Of a stretch of 64,000 nucleotides of DNA, positions 1 to 13,216 are shown piece by piece. The position numbers and the translations under genes are program-made. The number at the start of each line of letters is the position of its first letter. Position 1 is the first letter of the stretch. The stretch comes from Panopea generosa (Eukaryota > Mollusca > Bivalvia > Adapedonta > Hiatellidae): positions 42,123,616 to 42,187,615 of the forward strand of contig CM055901.1 in NCBI GenBank assembly GCA_029582155.1, written 5' to 3'. The notes under the pieces are model-generated. The model made no database searches. It was not told the origin of the DNA and saw only the letters and a program-made list of their open reading frames with translations.

Positions 1-3000
1 AGTAACGTATGACTGAAACATGCACAGTAACGTATGACTAAAACATGCACAGTAACGTATGACTGAAACATGCACAGTAATGTATGACTAAAACATACAC
101 AGTAACATATAACTAAAACATGCAAAGTAATGTATGACTAAAACATACACAGTAACATATGACTAAAACATGCACAGTAGCGTATGACTGAAACATGCAC
201 AGTAACATATGACTCAAACATGAACAGTAACATATGACTAAAACATGCACAGTAATGTATGACTGAAACATGCACAGTAACGTATGACTCACACATGCAC
301 AGTAATGTATGACTCAAACATGCACAGTTACGTATGCCTAAAACATGCACAGTAACGTATGACTGAAACATGCACAGTAATGTATGACTGAAACATGCAC
401 AGTAACGTATGACTCAAACATGCAGAGTAATGTATGACTAAAACATGCACAGTAATGTATGACTGAAACATGCACAGTAATGTATGACTAAAACATACAC
501 AGTAACACATGACTAAAACATGCACAGTAATGTATGACTGAAACATGCACAGTAATGTATGACTAAAACATACACAGTAACATATAACTAAAACATGCAC
601 AGTAATGTATGACTGAAACATGCACAGTAATGTATGACTGAAACATACACAGTAACATATAACTAAAACATGCACAGTAACATATGACTGAAACATGCAC
701 AGAAATGTATGACTAAAACATACACAGTAACATATAACTAAAACATGCACAGTAATGTATGACGGGAACATGCAAAGTAATGTATGACTGAAACATACAC
801 AGTAACATATACATGTAACTAAAACATGCACAGTAAGGTATGACTGAAACATGAACAGTAATGTATGACTAAAACATACACAGTAACATATAACTAAACA
901 TGCACAGTAACATATGATTGAAACATGCACAGTAACGTATGACTGAAACATGCACAGTAACATATAACTAAAACATGCACAGTAACATATAACTAAAACA
1001 TGCACAGTAACGTATGACTGAAACATGCACAGTAATGTATGACTAAAACATGCACAGTAACATATAACTGAAACATACACAGTAACATATAACTAAAACA
1101 TGCACAGCAACGTATGACTAAAACATGCACAGTAATGTATGACTGAAACATACACAGTAACATATAACTAAAACACGCACAGTAACATATAACTGAAACA
1201 TACACAGTAACATATAACTAAAACATGCACAGCAACGTATGACTAAAACATGCACAGTAATGTATGACTGAAACATACACAGTAACATATAACTAAAACA
1301 TGCACAGTAACATATGACTGAAACATGCACAGTAATGTATGACTAAAAAATACACAGTAACATATAACTAAAACATGCACAGTAATGTATGACTGAAACA
1401 TACACAGTAACATATAACTGAAACATACACAGTAACATATGACTGAAACATGCACAGTAATGTATGACTAAAACATACACAGTAACATATAACTAAAACA
1501 TACACAGTAACATATGACTGAAACATGCACAGTAATGTATGACTAAAACATACACAGTAACATATAACTTAAACATGCACAGTAACGTATGACTGAAACA
1601 TGCACAGTTGTGTTTGACTGAAACATACACAGTAACATATAACTAAAACATGCACAGTAATGTATGACTGAAACATGCACAGTAATGTATAACTAAAACA
1701 TATACAGTAACATATAACTAAAACATACACAGTAACGTATGACTGAAACATGCACAGTAATGTATGACTATAAAACATACACAGTAATGTATGACTGAAA
1801 CATGCACAGTAATGTATGACTAAAACATACACAGTAACATATAACTAAAAAATGCACATTAATGTATGACTGAAACATGCACAGTAATGTATGACTAGCA
1901 CATACACAGTAACAAAAACTAAAACATGCACAGTAATTGTATGATGGAAACATGCACAAAATCGTATTACTGAAACATGCACAGTAACGTATGACTAAAA
2001 CATGCACAGTAACGTATGTCTTAAACATGCACAGTAATGTATGACTGAAACATGCACAGTAATGTATGACTAAAACATACAAAGTAATGTATGACTAAAA
2101 CATGCACAGTAACGTATGACTAAAACATGCACAGTAATGTATAACTAAAACATGCACAGTTACGTATGACTAAAACATGCACAGTAATGTATAACTAAAA
2201 CATGCACAGTAATGTATGACTAAAACATGCAAAGTAATGTATGACTAAAACATGCACAGTAACGTATGTCTTAAACATGCACAGTAATGTATGACTGAAA
2301 CATGCACAGTAATGTATGACTAAAACATACACAGTAATGTATGACTTAAACATACACAGTAATGTATAACTAAAACATGCACAGTAATGTATGACTAAAA
2401 CATGCAAAGTAATGTATGACTAAAACATGCACAGTAATGTATGACTTAAACATACACAGTAATGTATGACTTAAACATGCACAGTAAAGTATGACTTAAA
2501 CAAACACAGTAACATATAAATAAAACATACACAGTAACATATGACTGAAACATGCAAAGTAATGTATGACTAAAACATGCACAGTAATGAATGACTGAAA
2601 CATGCACAGTAACGTATGACTAAAACATGCACAGTAACATATAAATAAAACATACACAGTAACATATGACTAAAACATGCACAGTAACGTATGACTAAAA
2701 CATGCAGAGTAATGAATGACTGAAACATGCACAGTAACGTATGACTAAAACATGCACAGTAATGTATGACTAAAACATGCACAGTAATGTATAACTAAAA
2801 CATGCACAGTAATGTATGACTTAAACATGCAAAGTAATGTATGACTAAAACATGCACAGTAACATATGTCTTAAACATGCACAGTAATGTATGACTAAAA
2901 CATGCACAGTAATGTATGACTAAAACATACACAGTTATGTCTGACTAAAACATGCACAGTAATGTATAACTAAAACATGCACAGTAATGTATGACTTAAA

Positions 3001-3960
3001 CATGCACAGTAACATATGTCTTAAACATGCACAGTAATGTATAACTAAAACATGCACAGTAATGTATGACTTAAACATGCACAGTAACATATGTCTTAAA
3101 CATGCACAGTAATGTATGACTAAAACATGCACAGTAATGTATGACTAAAACATACACAGTTATGTCTGACTAAAACATGCACAGTAATGTATAACTAAAA
3201 CATGCACAGTTATGTATGACTAAAACATGCACAGTAACATATGTCTTAAACATGCACAGTAATGTATGACTGAAACATGCACAGTAATGTATGACTAAAA
3301 CATACACAGTTATGTCTGACTAAAACATGCACAGTAATGTATAACTAAAACATGCACAGTTATGTATCACTAAAACATGCACAGTAATGTATGACTAAAA
3401 CATACACAGTAACATATAACTAAAACATACACAGTAACGTATGACTGAAACATGCACAGTAATGTATGACTAAAACATACACAGTAACATATAACTAAAA
3501 CATACACAGTAACGTATGACTGAAACATGCACAGTAATGTATGACTAAAACATGCACAGTAATGTATGACTAAAACATACACAGTAACATATAACTAAAA
3601 CATACACAGTAACGTATGACTGAAACATACACAGTAATGTATGACTAAAACATACACAGTAACATATAACTAAACCATACACAGTTATGTATGACTGAAA
3701 CATGCACAGTAATGTATGACTTAAATATGCACAGTAACGTATGACTGAAACATGCACAGTAACATGTCTTAAACAGGCACAGTAACGTATGACTGAAACA
3801 TGCACAGAATCGTATTACTGAAACATGCACACTAATGTATGACTGAATCATATACAGAAATATATGACTGAAACATGTACTGAAATGTATGACTGAATGA
3901 TATACAGAATTATATGACTGAAAAATGTACTGAAATGTATAACTGAATCATATACAGAAA
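1..3960. repeat. 25-bp satellite array (about 158 units)
   Basis: Head-to-tail copies of AGTAACGTATGACTGAAACA plus TGCAC, with frequent G/A, C/T and A/G transitions (GTAATGTATGACTAAAACATACAC and similar). Because 25 is not a multiple of 3, three units give a 25-codon period. The minus strand happens to lack stops in much of it, which produces spurious open frames up to 250 codons (for example 328-1080). The array begins before base 1 and decays into irregular copies at 3826-3960. Confidence 0.95.
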
Positions 3961-4964
3961 CCATGTTAAGATTCTTGTCTGCAGCAAACTTAAAGAAAAT
4001 AAATAAACATTTGGTTTAAAATGTTTTTATTATAGTTCAGTCCTAAACAAAGTACTTTTATATTGAATAACACTTAAATAGTATTTTTTGCTCTACGTTT
4101 GTTAGGAGACCTTCTAACAACAGATAATCTTTCTGTCTGCAATGTCATCCATATATAAAATAAACAAGATCAAGTTTGACTTGTAATTTTATCTAACTTA
4201 TTTATGTTTAAGTCTGAGTTTAATTGTACGCAATAGGGGATGGATGTAATATTTGATGAGTTGTAACAAAGTTGTGAAGCAGTGGTAATGTGATAGGGTG
4301 TTGACCTTACACACTACATTGTGGTCAACATACAACATTCTTCCTGGGAGCCAAAGAGCCAGACCATATTATAGACAAAACCAAGCAATAAACAAAGTAC
4401 TATGGAAAATACCTAGTGGAGGGAGGGACTTCTTTACTTTTGATATATTTTTGTGAAATTACTACTTACCTACTTTATTTTTTCTATTCTTGTATTATCT
4501 TTTTCTATCGTATGTATTGATAGTTTTGAGAAAAATGTCTTTGTTTTGAAATATTGACATTCTGCTTTCGCCATCTTTACGTGCCCTTGATACATGAGAT
4601 CAACATATGATTAATTTCTTACAAATCTGTATGTAGTCCTCCATTGGCATTATAGGCATCTGGCTAAGTGTAAACAAATGGCTTCTCCCAGAAATATGAC
4701 AATGAGTTGAGCTAAATTTATGTGTGATAAACAAGATGGAGGATTGTTTGTCAGCATAATTCAATTAAAAGGATGCTAGTTATAATCTTTAGTAACTATT
4801 ACCATGTATCGGCATGTAATTCATGATTTTTCAGTCAATTCATCAATTGTTGTAGCGCAGTGTTTTACAAATAGGGTTGGAAATAACAATTTTGGATTTG
4901 GGAGTCATAGAAAAATGTTTTTAAATCAAATTTCGTGTTTTAACGAGACTGCAGTGTACTTGAA
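3961..4964. other. Unannotated AT-rich sequence between two satellites
   Basis: About 1 kb with no long open frame, no recognisable exon and no repeat I can name. If the RPTP gene extends upstream, this is intron; no convincing PTP-domain exon (KNRY or DYINA motif) is visible on the + strand. Confidence 0.5.
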
Positions 4965-6620
4965 ATAACTGACTACCTACTCAAGACAAATGACTATTTA
5001 AGATACTACTTTAAACAAATTTCTAAAATGTAAGACAAATTATCATTTAAGTTTAATGACTACTTAAGACAAATGACAATTTAAGTCAAATCACGACTTT
5101 AGACAGGTAACTACTTAAGTGACTACTTAGGCAAATGCTACATGTAACTGTAACTACTTAAAACAAATTACTCCTTGAAATAAATGGTTATTTAAGGCAA
5201 ATTACTCCTTAAAACAAATTATTTCTTAAGACAAATGCTTACTTAAGACAAATTACTCCTTGAGACAAATGGTTACTTAAGGCAAATTACTCATTGAGAC
5301 AAATGGTTACTGAAAGCAAACTACTCTGGAAGACAAATTACTTCTTAACCCTTTACTCCATAGATACACGTTTTCTCGCACCAATCAGAGAAGGCCTTTG
5401 AAAATAGTGCAGGAAGAGTTCAGATTGCTCGTAACGAGCAATCTGAACACTTCCTGCACTGTTTTCCACACTGTCAGTTAATATAAACATAATCCACCCA
5501 ATAATTCAAAAGCCTTCTATACTAGGTGTCCAAATGCATCTATATTAGAGGTGTCCAAAGGCGTCTATATGAAGTAAAGGGTTAAGACAAATTACTTCTT
5601 AAGACAACTGGTTACTTAGGGAAATTACTCCTTAAGACAAATGGTTACTTAGGGAAATGTTTACTTAGGGAAATTACTCCTTAAGACAAAAGGTTACTTA
5701 ATGCAAATTACACAGATAGATTCTCACTTAAGAGAAATGATCACTTAAGACAAATAACTTCTTAATACAAAAGATCACTTAAGACAAATTATTTCTTAAG
5801 ACAAAATATCATTTAAGACAAATTACTCCTTGAGACAAATGATAATGACAAATTAATACTTAAGACAAATTACAATTTAGTAAAAGTGACTACTTTAAAC
5901 AAAATGCTACTTAAGGCAAATAAAAAGTTGAGACAAATAACTGCTCAAGAAAACTTACTACTTAAATCAAGTAAATACCTAAAAGAAGCAACTGCTAAGG
6001 ACATAATTAACTTCTTAAGACAATCAACTACTTGATAAAAGTGATTTCTGTTGAGTTCTCAAGACTAACAACTGAAGACAAGCAACTACTTCAGACAAGT
6101 AACTACTTAAGACTAGTAACTACTTAAGACAAGTAACTACTTTAGACAAGTAACTACTTAAGACAACTTACAACTTAATGCAAGTAACTACTAAAGACAA
6201 CTAACAACTTAAGGCAAGTAACTACTTAAGACAACTAACAATTTAAGACAAGTAACTGCTTAAGACAACTAACATCTTAAGACAAGTAACTACTAAAGAC
6301 AAGTAACTACTTTAGACAAGTAACTACTTAAGACAACTTACAACTAAATGCAAGTAACTACTAAAGACAACTAACAACTTAAGGCAAGTAACTACTTAAG
6401 ACAAATTACAACTTAAGACAAGTAACTACTTAAGACAACTTACAACTTAAGACAAGTCACTACTAAAGACAACTTACAATTTAAGACAAGTAACTACTTA
6501 AGACAACTAACAATTTAAGACAAGTAACTACTTAAGACAAGTAACTGCTTAAGACAACTAACATCTTAAGACAAGTAACTACTAAAGACAAGTGATTTTT
6601 TAAGGAGAAACAACTAAGAC
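4965..6620. repeat. Degenerate ~17-bp tandem array
   Basis: Irregular copies of TAACTACTTAAGACAAG. The left part (4965-5345) is diverged, with variants such as AAATTACTCCTTAAGAC; the right part (about 6060-6600) is more regular. The array is interrupted at 5349-5581 by a TTAA-flanked MITE. The increase in regularity toward 6.1-6.6 kb suggests more recent expansion there. Confidence 0.85.
5349..5581. mobile_element. piggyBac-like MITE (233 bp) with long internal foldback
   Basis: Flanked on both sides by TTAA (5345-5348 and 5582-5585). The left end CCCTTTACTCCATAGA and the right end, read on the other strand, CCCTTTACTTCATATAGA are near-identical terminal inverted repeats. TTAA duplication and CCYTTT ends are hallmarks of the piggyBac superfamily. 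Inside, 5406-5431 and 5435-5460 form a 26-bp inverted repeat with one mismatch and a 3-base loop (TAA). No coding capacity. Confidence 0.82.
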
Positions 6621-7266
6621 ATATGACTACCGAAAGAACTTGAGATGTAACTACCAAAGTAAATTGACTACTTTAGACTGACAATTACTGAAGAAAACTT
6701 TCTACTTGCAACTGACGTATAAAAAATACTTGACCATTAACGGAAAAGGTTTTGCTGTGTTAGTAATTATTAATATTGATCTTTAAAGTAAGAAAGTAAG
6801 TTAGTTAATTGTTTGTTTATAGAGTGTGACTTAGTTAACAAAGCCAGTCTTCCTTGAGGTTCTTTAAGTAAGTGATGACTATGTTTGTATCAGACACTAA
6901 AGCACACTAACAGACTCAGATGTTTACAAATTTAGATAATCAACATTAGAACATCTTATCATAGCGACTTTTGCCATTACAGGAGAAACAGTTTTGTAAT
7001 TAAACATTTTTTAAAATCCATATGATCCTCTAATGGCCTGTTCCTGGCATATAATTTTCTCATTTGATGCTTTAAGTTGGGGCAAATTCAGTTATTTCAA
7101 TTTATCCCATTTTAAATCTTCTTTCACTTGCATTTATATCACTGTTTTTTGTTATTTGACATTCTTCCACGTGCAGAAAAGGATGGAAAATTTAATTTTA
7201 TTTTTTAATTGAAATTCATTTTTTAATTGAATTTATTGTTTTTAATGCATTTTGTTATTGTTACAG
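6621..7266. other. Intron sequence before RPTP exon a
   Basis: No repeat or gene recognised. It ends with a T-rich stretch and TTACAG, a plausible polypyrimidine tract and acceptor for the exon beginning at 7267. Confidence 0.5.
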
Positions 7267-7364
7267 GACCTAAGGGAAAGACGGTTGCAGCATTTTGGCA
7301 CATGGTGTGGCATGAAAATGTACATTGTATAGTAATGGCAACTGGGCTTTTCGAAAATGCTGTT
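7267..7364 (+). CDS. RPTP exon a: D1, end of QGP motif to IVM-T strand
   Basis: The exon follows a TTACAG acceptor and stops at a GTAAGT donor. It starts in phase 1 (the Gly codon is split, so the upstream exon should end with G) and ends in phase 0, giving 32 complete codons. It reads GPKGKTVAAFWHMVWHEN then VHCIVMATGLFENAV. This matches the TQGP-x4-T-x2-DFW-M-W-x2-N-x3-IVM-T block found in all classical PTP domains; FWHMVWHEN is very near the R2B D1 wording. A longer open frame that begins in the upstream intron at 7227 and runs on into a SINE-like repeat after 7364 is not the real gene. The previous exon (KNRY and DYINA motifs) is not in the window. Confidence 0.85.
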
Positions 7365-7387
7365 GTAAGTAAAAAATTTATAGGGAA

Positions 7388-7560
7388 TGGGAACTGGGAT
7401 TTAACACCATTTTCACCACATTTCGGTTTATATATGGCATATCCAGTTATATTGGTGGAGGAAGACCTCAGATTGAATCTGAGTAGAACCACAGTCCTTC
7501 CACAAGAAACTGGTAAACTTTCTCACTTGAAGTCTTGATGGTGAGAGTAGGTGGTCTTGA
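7388..7560 (-). repeat. Interspersed repeat (SINE-like), copy 1
   Basis: On the minus strand, AATCTGAGGTCTTCCTCC, then a stretch ending in CCATATATAAACC and GAAATGTGGTGAAAATGG, matches the + strand at 48120-48190 (same order, AATGTGTTGAAAATGG). The two copies are in opposite orientation in the same gene. It lies immediately downstream of RPTP exon a. Confidence 0.6.
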
Positions 7561-8562
7561 TGTCACTCCTTGCATCATTCAACCACAGTGGACCTTAAAC
7601 TTTTATAGCATTACTGTGATCAGAAAACTGTTCTATTGTTCAGCTTGTATGTTTCTGTGAAGGTGTTTAGGCTTGTAGATACAACTTCAGTGGCACATAA
7701 TATTATATAAATCAAGGATCAGCAGATCAATTTTAGTGGTAAATATAATATATGTTTTACCTCAAGTAAATATCAATATAACTTCTCCAAATATGCAAGG
7801 CCTGGAGCTTTGATATTTTGCATGTAGTATCACCTTATCTCAGGTTTATTCAAGCCATGACCCTGGAGGCAAAATTGGCCCCACCCTGAGGACATATCAG
7901 TTTAACATAGGGGATCAAATGCAAAAATATTGAGGTTTGCAAAAGTCTCTTTCACATACTGACATAGCTTAAATGAAAATCTTTATTTTTAATTACTACA
8001 GGTACTAATCTTCTTTGGTGCCCTCTTGATATAGTTTTTATAACATTTACAAATATCTCGATAGACCATTCTTAATATTATCTCATGAATATGCATATCT
8101 ACACCAGAACGAGGTTAGGAGCATGTCTTATCTTACAGCAACACTAGCATACATAGAGATTACTTGGCTATCTCAGATAATAATTGAGATATAAGTCTGA
8201 CTACATCTCTTAATTTAAATTTGTTGACAGTTTAATTAATGTAAAGGTACAATATTTAATTATTGATTTAAGTAGATCATAATTTGAAAATCAAGTTTTT
8301 ATATCATTCAGTATGTGTATTTCTATACTGGTTAAACCATGTTTAATGATCTGATAACTGAATGTATTCACAAATTCTCAGGGGTGTGGGGGATGGAGGA
8401 AAGGGTCTGCTGTAAATCAATTCATTCACATCTGACCTGTGTAAACTTCCTGAAGATTAAGGCTAATTAACACCTCTCTTTGAAAGTGATTTAGAAGGGA
8501 TACAAACCGTCTGTATAATGTCAGGTTCCATGAATATTTGTGCCTTACTGTGTGTACTCATA
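7561..8562. other. Intron, no gene recognised
   Basis: AT-rich sequence. Around 7850-7900 there is a short stretch (TTCAAGCCATGACCCTGG, GGCAAAATTGGCCCC) in the style of the hairpin-class repeats annotated elsewhere in this window; no ends can be drawn. Confidence 0.4.
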
Positions 8563-8770
8563 CAGACTGTAATCCGCTCAAGTACACCAAACAGACGCAA
8601 ACGAAACGAATATCAAACGCGTTTTAAACGATATACAAACGGACTAAAAATGCAAAGGAAACGATAAATGAAACGATAAACGATAAACGAAACGATAAAC
8701 GAAACGATTCACGGATGCAACAGGGCGAACGATCCACGAACGATACAAAACGATAATGCAAACTTTAAAC
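8563..8770 (+). repeat. Solitary terminal repeat and AACGA-rich subterminal region
   Basis: After a TA dinucleotide at 8561-8562, CAGACTGTAATCCGCTCAAG then TACACCAA closely matches the TIR of the 24319-28188 element (CAGACCCTAAACCGCTCAAG, TACCCCAA). It is followed by a GCAAACGAAACGA-rich low-complexity segment to 8770. I could not find the partner end downstream, so this is a relic or an element whose other end has diverged. Confidence 0.6.
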
Positions 8771-10700
8771 GCATCAAATAATAAAGATTCGGATATCCTC
8801 TAATATTGTCGTAGTTATATTGACAATGAAATAAATAATAAAACGAAATGATTGCTCTCTTTGTCATTTAAAATCTTTAAATTGCTATACCTGTAACTTT
8901 AATTTAATTTCTTTGTTATAGGTTTTAATCCCGAATTATCCGTGAAAAACATTGCCTCGGGCATTGTTTCTTTACTTGTAAAAGTGTGATAAAACAATCA
9001 GATGACGCATGACCTGCTTACTCAACTACCCCAATTAACTGATTTAATTATCTGAACACCGATTTATGTTGCTTTTCTGTTATATGATTGCTAATCAGGA
9101 AAAGTTTTCACGCAATTTTAGAAAACCTGTTTGTTACACCAAAACCTTTCCACTTAGGGCTTTTCCAGAATTGTATATAAAAATAGTTCATATATATATA
9201 ACAAACACACGTAAAGGGTTGGTGTTTGTTTGTTACTGGGTATCTTCCAAAATGTTTGTTTTCAATATAGGCATTTGTTAAAAAAAGATTACTATTAAGC
9301 TGATAGAGTTATTAACAACTACACATACCTAAATTTGTGTACAGAATGAACACGCTGTTCCTTTCACTATCACCTTGTGCCAATGTCCAATGATGTCACC
9401 AGTGAAACAAACATTTTATTCTTTGTATCTTTGACATTTTTGATGGAAGGATATCAAAGAAATTCTATCGGTGTAATGTTCGTAAAATTCCTTGAAAGGG
9501 TCAGACAGAAGTACATGTACCAGTGATTTTAGAAGCCATGCCACAAGACATAAAACGTTTACCCTTAAAGGCATCTTTTTTATGGAAACATCCCCGCCTC
9601 CCCCATGCATTTACCGTAGTGAAATAGAACGCGACGTTAAATGACGCAAGAAACTGTCAGAGTGATGACATTGCACATTGCCACGAGGTCAAAAATAAAT
9701 TGTGTCGGAGTTATAGACATAAAGTGTGTGCGTTCGCTACATAAATTAAGGCATGTGTATTTGTAAATATATTTATTTTTGCGGATTATAAATATTTTTT
9801 GTTTAATGAATTGTTATAATTGTTTAACATGACAATCTATCGAAATTCATAACTGGAAAAATACCTGTAAATAAAATAAATACTTGTTGAGGCGTTTATA
9901 CTCGGTTTCTTGCATAATAGCAGATTATACACCACTGCAGATATAAAAAACACGGACTGGTTCACATTTATTTACTATATACTTTTTCGATACCGTAATA
10001 TTAACGTTAGTGTAAACCAGTCTGGCAATGTTTGGCTAATCTAATGATTACGTGACCGTAACGTGTTTATCTGATGTAATTGACATGCCCCGTACCATGT
10101 GTATTTAATTTCAATGATTGAGTTTTATGAAACATATTAATCTGCTGTCACGCTACAAATCATCAACTATATGGTAGACCATATCTAACATAGGGTGGCT
10201 TAGTTAGCAATATTTCAGAATTATTTTAATCAATATTTCAGAAAGATTTTAATCAATGATAATTTAATTTATTTAATTAATATATTGTCATATAAAACCC
10301 GGCTATTTCTTTAAATATCTAGTTCTTATTATTTATACAATTGGACAACCAGAGATGATGCGATTGGTGAACATGTCCTGTAAACGTTAAATGGTAAAAT
10401 ATACACGGTAAACGATTCGATGAAATTATGTTTTTAAGGCGTAATACGGTAACACAAATTGTTTCACTTCTTTCTTTATATAACATAATGTATTGTTACA
10501 TGCTGTGGTTTATGCATATATTAAAGAAAAAATAGATGTTTTTTAAGTTTGTATTTATTTCAAATAAAAAACAAACAATAATAAGATATTTAAAATTCAT
10601 AACAATAATATCTTTTAAATTAACCTTGTGTAATATCACTTCCAATTCATCATTCGGTGTTTTCCATATAACTCGTCTCTCATAGGTAAAATACTGAACT
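8771..10700. other. Intron, no gene recognised
   Basis: Nearly 2 kb of AT-rich sequence with only short open frames on either strand (9066-9281 and 9416-9610) that show no family resemblance. Confidence 0.5.
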
Positions 10701-10702
10701 AC

Positions 10703-10806
10703 TCTGAAATCATTAATTTTCGTGGGGTACTTATTTTCGTGGATTTTGTGGGAAGCCTAGACAACGAAATCAAATACCCACGAACTTAGTTTACCCAATA
10801 ATGTAA
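10703..10806 (+). repeat. Short foldback repeat of the AAATCATTAATTTTCGTGG type, copy 1
   Basis: TGAAATCATTAATTTTCGTG and a second TTTTCGTGGATTTTGTGG are followed by AAATACCCACGAA, partly complementary to TTCGTGGGGTA. A diverged copy lies in reverse orientation at 15960-16065. No coding capacity. Confidence 0.6.
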
Positions 10807-10950
10807 ATTAAATGCTGTCAATATAAATTACCTCTGTTTTCATATGCCTATGTGCATCGCATTGTGGTAAATAATCCATCCTTTATTTATATATTATCTC
10901 CTAATATTCCATCAATATTTACATTGATAATTTTGTAAATAGTGTAAGAA

Positions 10951-12126
10951 TTTTTAGCTCACCTTAGCCGAAGGCTCACAGGTGAGCTTTTGTGATCACC
11001 TGGTGTCCGTCGTCTGTCGTCCGTCGTTAACTTTTAGCTTTTAACAACTTCTTCTCGAAAACCACTGGGCCAAATTTTGATATAATTTCACAGAAATATT
11101 CCTTTGGTGACCCTCTACCAAGTTTGTTCAAGCCATCTTGATTCGTCAAAAAACATGGCAGCCAGGGGGTGGGGTTAGTTTACTATATAAGCTATAGTAA
11201 AAATTTAAAAAATCTTCTTGTCAGAAACTACTGACTGGATTTTAAAATAATTTCACAGAAATGTTCCTTGGGTGACTCTTTACCAAGTTTGTTCAAGCCA
11301 TCTTGATTCGTCAAAAAACATGGCAGCTAGGGGGTGGGTTAGTTTTTTATGTCAAATTATTTCCCCTGTTTTGTCTGTATATAGCAATTATTATAAGAAG
11401 AGGTAATAAACTCTTTAAATAAACTTTTTTTTTGCTATTATTATACAATGTTATACCAGATATAAGTTTTAAAAGATAATTCATCATAAAAAGATTTATG
11501 ATACAATTATAATCAATGATTGAAATATTATTCATATTATTCAAATATCATGATTCATTTTTATAATAGATGTAAATCTGAATATAGAAGTCAGAGTTTT
11601 TCTGGTTCAGACAGGTAATAAAGCAATACCATATTTCTAGCTAGTTTCATAACAGCAAGAAGTCTGCTTGAGATTTTCAGTGTCAAAGTGTACTTGAAAT
11701 CTTGGAGAAGGAGCTTAATTGTTTTTGGGGGAGAGTGCACTGCGACAAAGATTCTTTCAAGTCATATACTTTGGGAATGCTTGTGTTTGAAACTCATAGG
11801 AATATTTATTGTGCTGGAACTGCTGATTGTTTCATGCACAATAGTTTAGTCTAATGCTTTAGTTTAACATAACAGGTTAGTTTTGTGCTGGAACTGGATT
11901 TTTATCTTAGTTCAAAGACTTAGCATCTATAGTGAAAACTTCAAAAGCCTTCTTGTCATATTCTACTGACCTAATTTTGATGTAATTTCACTGACATTTA
12001 CCATAGGTGAACCTCTACCAAGTTTGAACTCTTCTATGCATCTGTTACATCTTCAAAACAAATCAAAATCAAGGTCTCAAGGTGCGTCAGGTGAGCGATA
12101 AAGGGCCATCTTGGCCCTCTTGTTTA
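10951..12126 (+). repeat. Hairpin-headed interspersed repeat, AGCTCACC family
   Basis: It opens with a foldback head (AGCTCACCT ... AGGTGAGCT with an inner TAGCC/GGCT pairing), then GTCCGTCGTCTGTCGTCCG. The body contains two copies of a ~180-bp segment (CTTCTCGAAAACCACTGG; TGACCCTCTACCAAG; GCCATCTTGATTCGTC). It closes with GGTGAGCG and AGGGCCATCTTGGCCCT followed by CTTGTTT. No open frame of note; a 590-bp interior stretch around 11345-11935 is less clearly part of the family. Confidence 0.7.
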
Positions 12127-13216
12127 TTACTAATATCATCTTTAATTCTACGTCCATCCACTCATAGATGTATGTGTGTAGCAAGATGTGTTATAATTTA
12201 TTGTATTTCAATCAAAGGTCAGAGTTGCTAAAAATATACCATCACCTTGAACCAAATGCTATCAAGTTGAAACAATGTGACGTATAGGCCTACGGTAAAC
12301 ATTGTAAAACAAAGTGTAAAACATTGTAAAAGGACAGTATGCGTGCGTACAAAGAAAACTACAACATAAGTTTCTAGTGAAGTAATATCTTTTATTTAGT
12401 GATATTTTTTAGTCTCTTTAGAATCATACTAGTCGATAAAATCATCTCATTTCATATGCACCGTCTAACTGCTCAAGAGAAAGTAGTTCTTGATTTTTTA
12501 TTTATCTGTCGGATAAAAGTAACTTTTCAATGTACGAAAAATAAAGTAATGACGTGATAACGTGTTTGAGTCTTTACTTTTGATAGCAGATGTCTGCAAA
12601 CGATTGCTATTTACTACAAAAACTATAATGTAGGAGTGTCCATACTAATTAGCATTTCACTCAACAATGAAAATAGTCCCTTGTAGGAGTGTCCATAATA
12701 ATTAGTATATCTACAATGAAAATAGTCCCTGAAGCAAATGTAATATTACTAGCTTTCTTTTTGTCGTCGTCAATCATGGTTGATTTAGAATTGATGTTAG
12801 ATTCAGAAATATTAAACATTATTGCAGAAAAGTTTGGTTATATGCTGTATTAGTAGACTATATGTCGTGTAGATTCAGATTCAGATCAGTCCATTTAAAG
12901 GGATTATATTGGCAAGTTACGCGTACACGCTGTTGATAAAGGGTGTCTGAAATTTAAATCGTAGTGTATTATTGAGACAATTTTACAAGTAAACAAATCG
13001 ATGTAACCGTAAAAGGTTTTCTGAGTGTCTAATTTAAACGAATATAGGATAAAATCACCACTTAAAACGGTTTATTTTGTAAACAAATCATAGAATTTGT
13101 TTGAAACAAAAAAAATATAGGAGGTCGCTTACCTTGAGAAACTTGATCTAAAACTTGGCGCCTTCAAAAATCGGATCCTAAAAGTCGGGGCATAGGTAAC
13201 TGCTGTCCCGTTTATT
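12127..13216. other. Intron, no gene; short local duplication
   Basis: No gene recognised. At about 12630-12731 a ~65-bp stretch (TGTAGGAGTGTCCATA ... CAATGAAAATAGTCCCT) occurs twice in tandem. Confidence 0.5.

Noticed and set aside
328..1080. 250-codon open frame on the minus strand with a 25-residue period
   Set aside because: It is the 25-bp satellite read in a stop-poor frame. Peptide changes follow random unit variation; similar frames recur throughout the array.
7227..7538. 103-codon open frame as a single gene
   Set aside because: Only 7267-7364 is PTP coding sequence; the rest is intron plus a SINE-like repeat. A GTAAGT donor ends the exon.
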